64,000 nucleotides of DNA from Ideonella alba (GTDB lineage Bacteria; Pseudomonadota; Gammaproteobacteria; Burkholderiales; Burkholderiaceae_C), in the NCBI RefSeq assembly GCF_018069875.1, contig NZ_JAGQDF010000002.1, forward strand, positions 1 to 64,000. Reading direction: 5' to 3'. The notes below the pieces were generated by a model. That model had not been told where the DNA came from and made no database searches. It was given only the letters and a program-made list of their open reading frames with translations. Position numbers and translations under genes: made by a program. This document shows positions 44,391-53,675 of the stretch, piece after piece (position 1 is the stretch's first letter; the number at the start of each line of letters is the position of its first letter).

Positions 44391-45341
44391 TCAGAGCTTG
44401 TCGGCCGGCCGCAGCAGGCTGCGCACACGGCGCTTGCGCACGGGTTCCGCCTCGGGCCGGTGTTCGGCCAGCTGGCCTTCGGCCACCGGCGACACGCGCA
44501 CCGATCGTTCAGGCTCGGTGTCATCGTCCAGGCGGTACTTCGGCGGCCAGTCGTGCAAGGTGGAGTGGCGCAGCAGCGCCAGGCCGGGCCCCGACGTGAA
44601 GGTGCGCTCGAACACATGGGTGACCAGGTGCTTGGGCTGGCGCTCGGTGATCACCAGCGTGGAGCAGCGGGTGCCGTAGTGGCCATCGGGCGATCGGATG
44701 AAGGCCGAAGACAACCAGCGCTCGCGCTCGGTGCCGATGCCGGTGTCGGGCAGTTCATCGTCGGGCGCGATCTGGCGATCGGCCAGGGCCGCCATCAGGC
44801 GGCTGGCCAGGTCGTCCACCGAGGCCGCCACGTCGATCGCGTCGTGCATACGCTCCTTCAGGCGCCGGACCTTGGGCCAGGGCTCATCCAGCATCCCGTT
44901 GCTGAGCCCGGCGACGCCGCGCTCCAGGCGGCGCGGGCTGGCCTGCTCGCTGCTGGCCCAGAAGCTCAGGCCCTCGCGGAAATCGGCCGCCAGCAGGTTG
45001 AAGGGCTGGTGGCCCGACAGCGCCACCGACGGCCAGAATTGCTCGGGCCGCTGGTCGCCACGCAGCCAGCGCAGCACGATGCCACCGCGCGAGGGCGCCT
45101 GCGGATCGGGCGCCACCGGCTTGCGCACATTGGTGACCACGGCCAGGCGGCCCTCGGCAGTCAGGCCCAGCCAGGTGCCGCCGGCGGACAGGTCGCGCCC
45201 GCTGAGCACCGCCGGGCCGCCGCCCTCCGGTGTCCACCAGGCCAGGCGCGCGGCCGGGCGCTCGAAGAACTCGTCGCGGTTGGCCGCCAGCACCAGCGGG
45301 AAGCGCCGGTGGGCGTCCAGGGCCAGGGCCACTAGGCACAT
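44391..45341 (-). CDS. NRDE/TANGO2-family protein
   Basis: A 316-residue protein with the defining N-terminus: Cys at position 2 and the NRDE motif in AANRDEFFERP. GGTWLGLTAEGRLAVVTNVR is a second family segment. The Cys2 could become an N-terminal nucleophile after Met removal. In animals the family is linked to Golgi and lipid or acyl-CoA handling; bacterial roles are unclear. Its start overlaps the upstream DUF4936 gene end by 10 bases. Confidence 0.92.
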   Translation of the reverse strand: MCLVALALDAHRRFPLVLAANRDEFFERPAARLAWWTPEGGGPAVLSGRDLSAGGTWLGLTAEGRLAVVTNVRKPVAPDPQAPSRGGIVLRWLRGDQRPEQFWPSVALSGHQPFNLLAADFREGLSFWASSEQASPRRLERGVAGLSNGMLDEPWPKVRRLKERMHDAIDVAASVDDLASRLMAALADRQIAPDDELPDTGIGTERERWLSSAFIRSPDGHYGTRCSTLVITERQPKHLVTHVFERTFTSGPGLALLRHSTLHDWPPKYRLDDDTEPERSVRVSPVAEGQLAEHRPEAEPVRKRRVRSLLRPADKL

Positions 45342-45670
45342 GGCACGAAGACCTCGAGGTGGCGGCTGCCCGCCAGGGCGTGGCCCAGGCGTTCCTGGGC
45401 CCGGCGGGACAGCCACTCGCGCAGCGCGGCCTCGTCCAGGGCGCTGAGCGCGGGGGGCAGGTGGTAGATCTCCATCAGTGTCAGCTCGCCGGTCGCGGCG
45501 TCGGGCAGCGGGCGCTGCATCAGCTGGCCCTGCAACCCGGGGAAGGCGGCGCAGGCCTCGGCGACCAGACCGCGGGCCGCAGCCATCAACTCGGCGCTGC
45601 GCGACGGCGCCACCCGATAGTAGATGAACCAGGCGGTGCCGGGCACCGGGCCGGCCCGATCAGGCGGCAT
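45332..45670 (-). CDS. DUF4936 small protein
   Basis: A 112-residue protein with a ferredoxin-like alpha/beta pattern (WFIYYRV start, LMEIYHLP mid, HLEVFVPC end) that recalls antibiotic-biosynthesis-monooxygenase-like or dimeric barrel proteins. I assign it to DUF4936, which has no known function. It lies between ygfZ (11-base overlap) and the NRDE gene, and the three are probably one transcript. Confidence 0.8.
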   Translation of the reverse strand: MPPDRAGPVPGTAWFIYYRVAPSRSAELMAAARGLVAEACAAFPGLQGQLMQRPLPDAATGELTLMEIYHLPPALSALDEAALREWLSRRAQERLGHALAGSRHLEVFVPCA

Positions 45671-46586
45671 CCGCCGGCAGCGCGTAGGGCAGGGGGCGGG
45701 CGGCCAGCGCCGGGCCGTCCGGCGCGCCGTGGTGCAGCGGGGCGGACACGGCGTCGAGCTTGGTCTCCACCAGCGCGTCCCAGCCGCCGGTGGGTGCCGG
45801 CGCGGCCAGCACCACCATGCCGGCGGGCTGGCCGGGATCGGCCGCCGAGAACACCTCCTGGCCGGCGGCCATCGGGGCTTCGCCGTGCCAGAGCAGGGCG
45901 CGCCGCTTCAGCGTGCCCCGGTACTGGCTGCGCGCCACCACCTCCTGGCCCGGGTAGCAGCCCTTCTTGAAGCTCACGCCGCCCACCAGTTCCAGGTTCA
46001 CCATCTGCGGCACAAAGGCCTCGGCGGTCGCGGCCGTCACCCGGGGCACGCCGCTGCAGACCTCCAGCCAGGACCACAGGCCAGCCGGCAGGGGCTCGCC
46101 CAGCGGCGGATGCTCTTCGGACAGGCCCGCCAGCCAGCGCGGCTGGCCCTGGCTGTCGGGCAGCCGCACCACCAGGCCGTTCGAGGTGGCACTGGCGCGC
46201 ATCGGCTCCAGCGGCACACCTGCGGCTTGCACGCCAGCGGCCCCCAGCAGCCCCCAGACGCGCCAGGCCGGTTCGCTCAGCTGGCATTTGGCGCGCAGCA
46301 CGAACATCCGCAGGCGCTTGAGCACGGCGGCCTGCAGGTCGGCGCTGCAGGCCAGCAGGTAGCCGCCGCCGGGCTGACGCACGACCAGGAAGGTGGCGAT
46401 CAGCCGCCCCTTGGCGGTGCAGTAGCCGGCCCAGCGGGCTTCGCCCGGCTGCATGCCCAGCACATCGTTGCTCAGCTGCCCTTGCAGGAAGCTGCCGGCA
46501 TCGTCGCCGCTGGCGTGGATCAGGGCCCAGTCGTCCAGGCGCTGAACGCCGTTGGCGGGGGCGGAGGAGGTGGGCGTCGCGTTCAT
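45660..46586 (-). CDS. ygfZ: Folate-binding Fe-S cluster repair protein YgfZ
   Basis: A 308-residue GcvT-fold protein supporting Fe-S cluster enzymes. The hallmark K-x-C-x-x-G-Q-E motif is present as KKGCYPGQE with C210. The N-terminal LQGQLSNDV segment also matches. The ATG at 46586 was chosen since the frame upstream runs into mltG. It is divergent from mltG across a 67-base gap that must hold two start regions. Confidence 0.94.
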   Translation of the reverse strand: MNATPTSSAPANGVQRLDDWALIHASGDDAGSFLQGQLSNDVLGMQPGEARWAGYCTAKGRLIATFLVVRQPGGGYLLACSADLQAAVLKRLRMFVLRAKCQLSEPAWRVWGLLGAAGVQAAGVPLEPMRASATSNGLVVRLPDSQGQPRWLAGLSEEHPPLGEPLPAGLWSWLEVCSGVPRVTAATAEAFVPQMVNLELVGGVSFKKGCYPGQEVVARSQYRGTLKRRALLWHGEAPMAAGQEVFSAADPGQPAGMVVLAAPAPTGGWDALVETKLDAVSAPLHHGAPDGPALAARPLPYALPADAA

Positions 46587-46653
46587 GCGGACGATTATCA
46601 TCGCCACCCGAAATGGCCCGGTGGCGGGCTTGGAATTCGAGGCCCCGCGCCTG

Positions 46654-47652
46654 ATGAGATGGATCCGTAATCTGCTGGCCGCACTGGCCCTGGTGGCGCT
46701 GGCCGTCGGGGGGGCGCTGGCCTGGTGGCTGCACCAGCCGCTGGCGCTGCGGCAGGCCGTGGTGGAGGTGTCGATCGAGCCCGGCACCTCGCCGCGCGAG
46801 GTGGCCCAGGCCTGGGTGGCCGCCGGCGTCGACACGAATGCCCAGGCGCTGTACTGGTGGTTCCGCAGCTCGGGGGATGCGCGGCGCATCCGCGCCGGCA
46901 GCTATGCGCTTGAGCAGCCCACCTCGCCGCGTGAACTGCTCGAGATGATGGTCCGGGGCGACCAGACGATGCAGACCGTGCGCCTGATCGAGGGCTGGAA
47001 CTGGCGCCAGGTGCGCCAGGCGCTGGCCCAGGCCGAACACCTGCGCCCGGAAACCGCCGGCATGAGCGATGCCCAGGTGGCCGCCGCGCTGGGCCTGGCC
47101 ACCGATTCGCCTGAAGGCCGGCTGTTCCCGGACACCTACGTCTACAGCCGCGGCGTCAGCGACCTGACGGTGCTGCGCCGCGCCCGCGAGGCAATGCAGC
47201 GCCGACTGGACAGCGCCTGGGCCGAACGCATGCCCGAGCTGCCGCTGACCAGCCCGGAGGAGCTGCTGGTGCTGGCCTCGGTGGTCGAGAAGGAAACCGG
47301 TCGCGAGGCCGATCGGCCGATGGTGGCGGCGGTCTTCGTCAACCGCCTGCGCATCGGCATGCCTCTGCAGTCCGATCCCACCGTGATTTACGGCCTGGGT
47401 GAGCGCTTTGACGGCAACCTGCGCAAGGTCGACCTGCAGACCGACACGCCCTACAACAGCTACACCCGGCGCGGCCTGCCGCCCACGCCGATCGCCATGC
47501 CGGGCCTGGCCTCGCTGCGGGCGGTGGCCCGCCCCGCCGCCAGCCGGGCGCTGTACTTCGTCGCGCGCGGCGACGGCAGCAGCGTCTTCAGCGACTCACT
47601 GAGCGACCATAATCGCGCGGTGAACGAGTTCCAGAGACGGCGCAGCCCATGA
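46654..47652 (+). CDS. mltG: Endolytic murein transglycosylase MltG
   Basis: A 332-residue inner-membrane protein: a single N-terminal helix (about 5-25, [19 protein letters not shown]), a LysM-like region, then the YceG catalytic domain with the Glu E212 in VVEKETG. It cleaves nascent glycan strands and sets their length. The ATG at 46654 puts the membrane helix directly at the N-terminus. Its stop overlaps tmk (ATGA). Confidence 0.95.
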   Translation: MRWIRNLLAALALVALAVGGALAWWLHQPLALRQAVVEVSIEPGTSPREVAQAWVAAGVDTNAQALYWWFRSSGDARRIRAGSYALEQPTSPRELLEMMVRGDQTMQTVRLIEGWNWRQVRQALAQAEHLRPETAGMSDAQVAAALGLATDSPEGRLFPDTYVYSRGVSDLTVLRRAREAMQRRLDSAWAERMPELPLTSPEELLVLASVVEKETGREADRPMVAAVFVNRLRIGMPLQSDPTVIYGLGERFDGNLRKVDLQTDTPYNSYTRRGLPPTPIAMPGLASLRAVARPAASRALYFVARGDGSSVFSDSLSDHNRAVNEFQRRRSP

Positions 47653-48263
47653 GTGGCGGCGCCCGATTCATCACCTTCGAAGGCATCGACGGCGCCGGCA
47701 AGTCCTCGCACATCGAGGCCGCCGCCGAGTGGCTGCGCGAGCGCGGCCACCAGGTGCGCCTGACGCGCGAACCCGGCGGCACGCCGCTGGCCGAGTCGCT
47801 GCGCGAGCTGTTCCTGCACCGGCCCATGGACGGCCTGACCGAGGCGCTGCTGGTGTTTGCCGCCCGCCGCGACCACCTGCGCAGCGTGATCCTGCCCGCG
47901 CTGGCCGCCGGCCAGACCGTGCTGTGCGACCGCTTCACCGACGCCACCTTCGCCTACCAGGGCGCCGGACGGGGCTTCGACCTGGCGCAGCTGGGCCAGT
48001 TGGAGGCCTGGGTGCAGCAGGGGAGGGACCCGGACCTGACGCTGTGGTTCGATGTGGCACCCGACGTGGCCGCGCAGCGCCGCGCGGCGGCCCGCGAGGC
48101 CGACCGCCTGGAGCGTGAGGACATCGACTTCTTCGCCCGCGTGCGCAGCGGTTACGCGGCCCGCGCCGCCGCAGCCCCGGCACGCCTGGTGCGCCTGGAC
48201 GCCGGCCACCCGATCGACACGGTCCGGCAGGCCGTGCTGGCCTGCCTGGCTGAGCGCTGCTGA
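47649..48263 (+). CDS. tmk: Thymidylate kinase
   Basis: A 204-residue enzyme that phosphorylates dTMP. It has the P-loop [11 protein letters not shown] (G12-S20), the [10 protein letters not shown] substrate segment and [15 protein letters not shown]. It is translationally coupled to mltG and lies one base upstream of holB, the usual mltG-tmk-holB order. Confidence 0.97.
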   Translation: MSGGARFITFEGIDGAGKSSHIEAAAEWLRERGHQVRLTREPGGTPLAESLRELFLHRPMDGLTEALLVFAARRDHLRSVILPALAAGQTVLCDRFTDATFAYQGAGRGFDLAQLGQLEAWVQQGRDPDLTLWFDVAPDVAAQRRAAAREADRLEREDIDFFARVRSGYAARAAAAPARLVRLDAGHPIDTVRQAVLACLAERC

Positions 48264-48264
48264 C

Positions 48265-49314
48265 ATGACCCTCGAACCCCTGGCCATGCCCTGGCTGGAC
48301 GCCCCGCTGGCGCAGTTGCTGGCGCAGCAGCGCGGCCATGCGCTGATCCTGCAAGGCCGCTTCGGCGACGGCCTGCTGGCCCTGGGCTGGCGCCTGGCGC
48401 GCGCCTGGCTGTGTGAATCCGGCGGACCGCGGCCCTGCGGCCAGTGCGGCAGCTGCCACCTGGCCGACCAGCAGACCCACCCCGACCTGCGGCCAGTGCT
48501 GCCCGAGACCTGGCAACTGGCGCTGGGCCTGACCGCCGGCGAGGAGGGCGACGGCGAAGGCAAGGCCGGCAAGCGCAAGCCCAGCAAGGACATCCGCGTC
48601 GAGCAGGTGCGCCAGGCGATCGACTGGAGCCACACCACCAGCGGCCGGGGTCGCGGCAAGGTGCTGCTGCTGTCGCCGGCCGATGCGATGAACGAGGTCT
48701 CGGCCAACGCCCTGCTCAAGACGCTGGAAGAGCCGGCGGCCGGTCTGCGCCTGCTGCTGTGCACCGAAGACGCCGGCCAACTGCTGCCCACCATCCGCAG
48801 CCGCTGCCAGAGCTGGCGCCTGCCCAGCCCGGAAGATGCCCCGGTGCGCGCCTGGCTGTCGCAGCAGGGCCTGAACGACGCCGACGACCTGCTGCGCGCC
48901 TGTCAAGGGCAGGCGCTGAGCGCCTGGCAGGCGGCGCAGCAGGGCTGGCGCGCTGACGCCTGGCGCGCGCTGCCCCGCCAGGTGGCCCAGGGCGACGCCC
49001 AGAGCCTGAGCGCCCTGGCACCGCCGGACGCCTTGCGCCAGCTCCAGCAGCTCTGCCATGACGCGATGGCGGTGGCGGTGGGCGGCGAGCCGCGCTACTT
49101 CGACCGCCAGGCCTTGCCTGCCCGGCTGCGGCTGGAGGCCCTGGTGCCCTGGTCGCGCGCGCTCGCCCAGGCGGTGCGTCAGCAGGACCACCCCTGGAAC
49201 GCCGGTCTGCTGATCGAGTCGCTGGTGCTGCAGGGGCAGGCGGCGCTGGCCCCGGCGGCGGCCGTGTCCCCGCGCCGTGCGGCAGCGCAGCGCCCGGCTA
49301 CACTGCGCCCATGA
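48265..49314 (+). CDS. holB: DNA polymerase III delta' subunit
   Basis: A 349-residue clamp-loader subunit. The P-loop position reads GRFGDGLL, lacking the GKT of an active ATPase, as in delta' proteins. The zinc module is CGQCGSCHLADQQTHPD. An acidic, Lys-rich insert follows, then SANALLKTLEEPAAG and TIRSRCQ, characteristic of delta'. It overlaps pilZ by 4 bases. Confidence 0.95.
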   Translation: MTLEPLAMPWLDAPLAQLLAQQRGHALILQGRFGDGLLALGWRLARAWLCESGGPRPCGQCGSCHLADQQTHPDLRPVLPETWQLALGLTAGEEGDGEGKAGKRKPSKDIRVEQVRQAIDWSHTTSGRGRGKVLLLSPADAMNEVSANALLKTLEEPAAGLRLLLCTEDAGQLLPTIRSRCQSWRLPSPEDAPVRAWLSQQGLNDADDLLRACQGQALSAWQAAQQGWRADAWRALPRQVAQGDAQSLSALAPPDALRQLQQLCHDAMAVAVGGEPRYFDRQALPARLRLEALVPWSRALAQAVRQQDHPWNAGLLIESLVLQGQAALAPAAAVSPRRAAAQRPATLRP

Positions 49315-49688
49315 GCGACAACGAACCGCGCGCCGCAGCGGCCGCCGGCACACGCCCCAGCGTGATCCAGCTCGTCTTTCGCGAGAAAGGCGCGCTGTAC
49401 GCCGCCTACATTCCGCTGTTCAGCGAAGGCGGCCTGTTCGTGCCCTCCACCCGCGAGTACCAGCTGGGTGACGACATCTATCTGCTGCTGTCGCTGCCCG
49501 GTGACCCGCAGCGCTACCCGGTGGCCGGCAAGGTGGGCTGGATCACCCCGGCCAACACCCCCGGTGGCCGCACCCAGGGCGTGGGTGTCCGATTCCCTTC
49601 GGACGAGAAAACCCGGTTGCTGAAACTGAAGATCGAGGAGCTGCTGGGCACCTCGATCTCCTCGTCCAAGCCGACCCAGACCATCTGA
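49311..49688 (+). CDS. pilZ: PilZ-domain protein (type IV pilus PilZ type)
   Basis: A 125-residue protein with a single PilZ fold. The order holB-pilZ-tatD and its short size match the pilus-biogenesis PilZ, which does not bind c-di-GMP. The RxxxR and DxSxxG c-di-GMP motifs are not clearly present: the region reads YIPLFSEGGLFVPS. It would regulate PilB and FimX-like partners. Confidence 0.9.
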   Translation: MSDNEPRAAAAAGTRPSVIQLVFREKGALYAAYIPLFSEGGLFVPSTREYQLGDDIYLLLSLPGDPQRYPVAGKVGWITPANTPGGRTQGVGVRFPSDEKTRLLKLKIEELLGTSISSSKPTQTI

Positions 49689-49725
49689 GCCGCGCCTGCC
49701 GCGGCGCGCAGCCCGTCCCTTGCCC

Positions 49726-50523
49726 ATGTTTGTCGATTCCCATTGCCACCTGAGCTTTCCGGGGCTGCGCGAGCGCCTGCCCGAGGTGCTGCGCGACATG
49801 CGCGCAGCCCAGGTGCGGGGGGCGCTGGTCATCTGCACCACGGTGGAGGAGTTCCCCGAGGTCAGCGCGATCGCGCACACCGCGCCGCACCTGTGGGCCA
49901 GCGTGGGCGTGCACCCCGACAACGAGGACGTGCATGAGCCCGACGTCGACGAGCTGCTGCGCCTGGCGCGCGGTGACGAGCGGGTGGTGGCGATCGGCGA
50001 GACCGGGCTGGACTACTACCGCCTGAACGGCCGCAGCATCGCCGACATGGCCTGGCAGCGCGAGCGCTTCCGGGTGCACATCCGGGCGGCGCTGGCCGCC
50101 GACCTGCCGCTGATCATCCACACCCGCAGTGCCTCCGAGGACACCCTGGCCATCCTGCGCGAGGAAGGGCAGGGGCGGGCGAGGGGGGTGTTCCACTGCT
50201 TCACCGAGACCGTGGCCGTGGCCCGCTCGGCGCTGGAGTTGGGCTTTCACGTGTCGCTGTCGGGCATCGTGACCTTCCGCAATGCGGGCGAGCTGCGCGA
50301 GGTGGCCCGCATGCTGCCGCTGGATCGTCTGCTGATCGAGACCGACAGTCCCTACCTGGCACCGGTGCCGTACCGCGGCAAGACCAACACGCCGGCCTAT
50401 GTGCCCTATGTGGCCGCCGAGATCGCCCGCGAGCGGGGCGTCGAGGTGGCGGCCATCGCCGAGGCCAGCGCCCGCAACTTCGAGCGCCTGTTTGGCGTTC
50501 AGCTGCCGCAGGAGCATCCATGA
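49726..50523 (+). CDS. TatD-family metal-dependent hydrolase
   Basis: A 265-residue TIM-barrel DNase/hydrolase. The metal residues are H6 and H8 (DSHCH), GETGLDYY, HTR, HCF and ETDSPYLAP. ATG at 49726 gives MFVDSHCH; a TTG two codons upstream is less likely. The ankyrin gene starts within its stop (ATGA). Confidence 0.95.
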   Translation: MFVDSHCHLSFPGLRERLPEVLRDMRAAQVRGALVICTTVEEFPEVSAIAHTAPHLWASVGVHPDNEDVHEPDVDELLRLARGDERVVAIGETGLDYYRLNGRSIADMAWQRERFRVHIRAALAADLPLIIHTRSASEDTLAILREEGQGRARGVFHCFTETVAVARSALELGFHVSLSGIVTFRNAGELREVARMLPLDRLLIETDSPYLAPVPYRGKTNTPAYVPYVAAEIARERGVEVAAIAEASARNFERLFGVQLPQEHP

Positions 50524-51185
50524 TCGCCTGGCGACGTGCCGGACTCGTCTGTTCGCTGGCCCTGCTGCTGCTGGGCGCGCCCGCGGCGCGCGCCGATGTC
50601 TACGTCGATTTCTTCCGTGCCGTGAATGTCGACAATGTCAGCGGGGTGCGAGCCGCGCTGCAGCGCGGTCTGGACCCCAATGTGCTGAACGAGCAGGGCC
50701 AGTGCGCGCTGTACCTGGCGGTGCGCGAGGACAACGCGCAGGTGTTCGATCTGCTGCTGGCCTGGCCCGGCATCCAGCTGGACCAGCGCAACGCGGTGGG
50801 CGAAACGCCGCTGATGATGGCGGCGCTGAAGGGCCAGATCGACCGGATGCAGCGTCTGATCGACCGCGGTGCGGCCATCCACCAGGAGGGCTGGTCGCCC
50901 TTGCACTACGCCGCCACCGGCCCCAGTGTCGCCGCGGTGCGCCTGTTGCTGGACAAGGGGGCACCGGTGAATGCGCGTTCGGCCAACGGCAGCACGCCAC
51001 TGATGATGGCGGCACGCTACGGCGAGGAGCGCTCGGTGATGCTGCTGGTCGAGCGCGGCGCAGACCTGGGCGCGCGCAACAACCTGGGTCTGGATGCCGC
51101 GGACTTCGCCCGCGGCGCCGACCGCGACTGGATGATCGCCACGCTCGAGCGCCTGCAGCGCCAACGGGCGGGCGCGGCGCGCTGA
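50520..51185 (+). CDS. Secreted ankyrin-repeat protein
   Basis: A 221-residue protein with a Sec signal peptide (about 1-26, SLALLLLGAPAARA) and about four ankyrin repeats with the TPLMMAA and SPLHYAA signatures. It is probably periplasmic and a binding scaffold. Co-translated with tatD, a conserved neighbour in Burkholderiales, but its partner is unknown. Confidence 0.88.
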   Translation: MIAWRRAGLVCSLALLLLGAPAARADVYVDFFRAVNVDNVSGVRAALQRGLDPNVLNEQGQCALYLAVREDNAQVFDLLLAWPGIQLDQRNAVGETPLMMAALKGQIDRMQRLIDRGAAIHQEGWSPLHYAATGPSVAAVRLLLDKGAPVNARSANGSTPLMMAARYGEERSVMLLVERGADLGARNNLGLDAADFARGADRDWMIATLERLQRQRAGAAR

Positions 51186-51212
51186 GCGCCGGCGACGGCG
51201 TGCTTCGGACGC

Positions 51213-51237
51213 GCTTGTCAGGCAAACGCTGACAAGC
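51213..51237 (+). terminator. Hairpin after the ankyrin gene
   Basis: A perfect 9-bp stem, GCTTGTCAG (51213-51221) with CTGACAAGC (51229-51237), has a 7-base loop. It is followed by CCTTTG, only a weak T-run, so it ends the mltG-to-ankyrin transcript at best partly. A second 6-bp stem (GCCGAC-tact-GTCGGC) lies just beyond it. Confidence 0.55.
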
Positions 51238-51332
51238 CCTTTGTCGGGCCGCCGACTACTGTCGGCCGAGGGTCCTCTCTACAGTCTGGGTCATCGGCTC
51301 CGGTTCCACGGGGCCCCCGCCAGGAGAGTCCC

Positions 51333-51560
51333 ATGCGTTCCACCCAGACCCGCAGCAACCCGTTCACCATGATGATGAACCCCGAGGCCATCATCCAGGC
51401 GGTCGAGCGCTCCGAGCGCCTGAACCGTCTGCAGCGCCGGGTCTGCCGCCCGCTGGACAAGCCCCTGATTCCGAAGATCGTCATCGACGACCAGGCGGCG
51501 TTCGACCGCTCGGTGGAGTTGGACGACACCGAGGCCTGCGACGCGGACGAGCTGAGCTGA
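51333..51560 (+). CDS. Small conserved protein of unknown function
   Basis: A 75-residue soluble protein with a good AGGAGA ribosome site 6 bases before its ATG. It is helical in the middle (EAIIQAVERSERLNRLQRR) with an acidic C-terminus (ELDDTEACDADELS). I recognise no domain. Codon usage matches its neighbours. A structured region lies upstream. Confidence 0.75.
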   Translation: MRSTQTRSNPFTMMMNPEAIIQAVERSERLNRLQRRVCRPLDKPLIPKIVIDDQAAFDRSVELDDTEACDADELS

Positions 51561-51639
51561 GCCGGCCCGCCTGGGCGCCAGCCCTGGAGGGTGGCGCATC
51601 GGCCACCCTGGAGCCGCCACTCCGTCGCGCGTCTATAAG

Positions 51640-51750
51640 CGCGACAATGTATATTATGTAAACTCTTGGAGCGGCCGCAGATGCCGATCTAGGGGGAGCC
51701 GCAAGCTAGGGGCTTTTCGTTGCCCCGCCGAGCGGCGCAGCATCGCCAGC
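51640..51750 (+). promoter_or_regulatory. AT-rich patch and small repeats upstream of the 114-aa ORF
   Basis: The stretch GCGACAATGTATATTATG-TAAACTC at about 51640-51665 is the most AT-rich spot outside the aceA region and could hold a -10 box (TATATT). Downstream, CTAGGGGGA and CTAGGGGCT form an imperfect direct repeat. No ORF is supported here. Confidence 0.35.
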
Positions 51751-52095
51751 ATGGCGGTGCACCTGTCTTCCACCTCCCGCGGCAACACGCCCACAGACCC
51801 CGGCCCGGACGAGCCGAGCGGGCAACGGCGTGCGCTGGAGATCAGCGACCTGCGGCTGTCCTTCGGTGCGGTGCGCTGGATCCAGTCCTTCGAGATCAAC
51901 GACCGGCCGATCGAACTGGCGCTGCGATTTCCGCGCCTGGCCAATCTGCTCAGCACCCTCTGGCCCGATCCCGTGGCGGCCGCTGCCGCCCTGGACGAAT
52001 TGCTGTGCGACCGCCGCGGCGGGCGTCGCGGCTTCCCCGACGCGGTGCGCCAGGAACTGCTGGACCTGCGGGCCCGGCTGCCGGGCCCCGACTGA
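51751..52095 (+). CDS. Small conserved protein of unknown function
   Basis: A 114-residue soluble protein. The C-terminal half (IELALRFPRLANLLSTLWPD and LDELLCDRRGGRRGFPDAV) resembles a conserved betaproteobacterial family of small uncharacterised proteins. The N-terminus is Pro/Ser-rich and may be disordered. No catalytic motif is seen. The start is the first ATG; a later start is possible. Confidence 0.65.
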   Translation: MAVHLSSTSRGNTPTDPGPDEPSGQRRALEISDLRLSFGAVRWIQSFEINDRPIELALRFPRLANLLSTLWPDPVAAAAALDELLCDRRGGRRGFPDAVRQELLDLRARLPGPD

Positions 52096-52151
52096 CACCG
52101 ATCCAGGTCCCTGCACGCCTCCGGGCTGAACGCCCAGGACACGCCCAGGAA

Positions 52152-52185
52152 AAAGGCCCCGCACGATCACTCATGCGGGGCCTTT
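52152..52185. terminator. Bidirectional terminator-like hairpin
   Basis: A perfect 12-bp stem (AAAGGCCCCGCA 52152-52163 with TGCGGGGCCTTT 52174-52185) and a 10-base loop, with short T and A ends on both sides. It separates the plus-strand small ORF from the minus-strand tRNA gene and can serve both. Confidence 0.85.
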
Positions 52186-52194
52186 GCCGTTGGT

Positions 52195-52288
52195 TGGCGG
52201 AGACGGAGGGATTCGAACCCTCGATGGAGTTTTTTGACCCCATACTCCCTTAGCAGGGGAGCACCTTCGGCCTCTCGGTCACGTCTCC
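52195..52288 (-). tRNA. tRNA-Ser (anticodon GCU, reads AGC/AGU)
   Basis: On the minus strand, GGAGACG pairs with CGTCTCC. The anticodon stem CTCCC/GGGAG closes the loop CTGCTAA (anticodon GCT), a long variable arm follows, the T-loop reads GGTTCGAATCC, and the encoded G-CCA 3' end lies at 52195-52198. A TAGAAT hexamer lies 14-19 bases upstream. The lysC stop is 34 bases away. Confidence 0.96.
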
Positions 52289-52322
52289 AACCTAAGCTGG
52301 CATTCTAACCTGATTATTGGCC

Positions 52323-53612
52323 TCAGTCGGCGCTCTCGGCGGTGGGTTCGATCGAGGCGTCCAGGTCGAAGGCCTTGTGCAGCGCGCGCACGGCCAGTTC
52401 CATGTACTTTTCGTCGATCACGACCGAGGTCTTGATCTCGGAGGTGGTGATCATCTGGATGTTGATGCCCTCCTCGCTCAGCGCGCGGAACATCGTGCTG
52501 GCCACGCCGGCGTGGCTGCGCATGCCGATGCCGACGATCGACACCTTGCAGATCTTGGCATCGCCCAGCACCTCGGCGGCGCCGGTGGCCGGCAGCACCT
52601 TGGTCTTGAGCAGGTCCAGCGTGCGCTGGTAGTCGTTGCGGTGCACGGTGAACGAGAAGTCGGTCTTGCCGTCGTGCGAGACGTTCTGGATGATCACGTC
52701 GACGTCAATGTTCGCCTCGGCCACCTGGCCCAGGATCGAATAGGCGATGCCGGGCTTGTCGGGCACGCCCAGCACGGTGACCTTGGCTTCGTCGCGGTTG
52801 AAGGCGATGCCCGAGACAACGGCTTGTTCCATTTTTTCGTCTTCCTCGAAGGTGATCAGGGTGCCGGATGCGGCCTCTTCAGTGATGTCGATGTCCCAGG
52901 GCGTGAAGCTGGAGAGCACGCGCAGCGGCACCCGGTACTTGCCGGCGAACTCCACCGAGCGGATCTGCAGCACCTTGGAGCCCAGGCTGGCCATCTCCAG
53001 CATTTCCTCGAAGCTGATCGAGTGCAGCCGCTTGGCCTCGGGCACGATGCGCGGGTCGGTGGTGTAGACGCCGTCGACATCGGTGTAGATCAGGCACTCG
53101 TCGGCCTTCAGCGCGGCGGCGACCGCGACGGCCGAGGTGTCCGAGCCGCCACGGCCCAGCGTGGTGACGTTGTTGTCCTCGTCCACGCCCTGGAAACCCG
53201 TGATGACCACCACGCGGCCGGCGGCCAGGTCGGCGCGCACGCGGGCGTCGTCGATGCTCTGGATGCGGGCTTTGGTGTAGGCCGAATCGGTGCGCACCGG
53301 CACCTGCCAGCCGGTGTAGCTCACGGCCTGCATGCCCTCGGCCTGCAGCGCCAGCGACAGCAGACCCACCGAGACCTGTTCGCCCGTGCAGGCGATCATG
53401 TCCAGTTCGCGCAGCATGGCCGCGGTCTGCTGGGCTGGCGACACGTCCTTGGCCAGGGCCAGCAGGCGGTTGGTTTCGCCGCTCATCGCCGACGGAACGA
53501 CGATCATCTGGTGGCCGGCGCGTGCCCACTTGGCGACGCGTTTGGCGACGCCGCGGATGCGCTCGGTCGAGCCCATCGACGTGCCGCCGTACTTGTGAAC
53601 GATCAAAGCCAT
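52323..53612 (-). CDS. lysC: Aspartate kinase
   Basis: A 429-residue enzyme opening the lysine, threonine and methionine pathway. It has an N-terminal kinase domain with KYGGTS and GRGGSDTSAVA, then two C-terminal ACT domains (about 270-420) for feedback control by Lys/Thr. The length fits the stand-alone class. A tRNA-Ser gene follows on the same strand. Confidence 0.97.
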   Translation of the reverse strand: MALIVHKYGGTSMGSTERIRGVAKRVAKWARAGHQMIVVPSAMSGETNRLLALAKDVSPAQQTAAMLRELDMIACTGEQVSVGLLSLALQAEGMQAVSYTGWQVPVRTDSAYTKARIQSIDDARVRADLAAGRVVVITGFQGVDEDNNVTTLGRGGSDTSAVAVAAALKADECLIYTDVDGVYTTDPRIVPEAKRLHSISFEEMLEMASLGSKVLQIRSVEFAGKYRVPLRVLSSFTPWDIDITEEAASGTLITFEEDEKMEQAVVSGIAFNRDEAKVTVLGVPDKPGIAYSILGQVAEANIDVDVIIQNVSHDGKTDFSFTVHRNDYQRTLDLLKTKVLPATGAAEVLGDAKICKVSIVGIGMRSHAGVASTMFRALSEEGINIQMITTSEIKTSVVIDEKYMELAVRALHKAFDLDASIEPTAESAD

Positions 53613-53675
53613 GGAAGGATTGGAAGAGTGGGTCGAAGCGGGATCTGCGCACGCCGGCGGCGGGCGAAAAACCCC

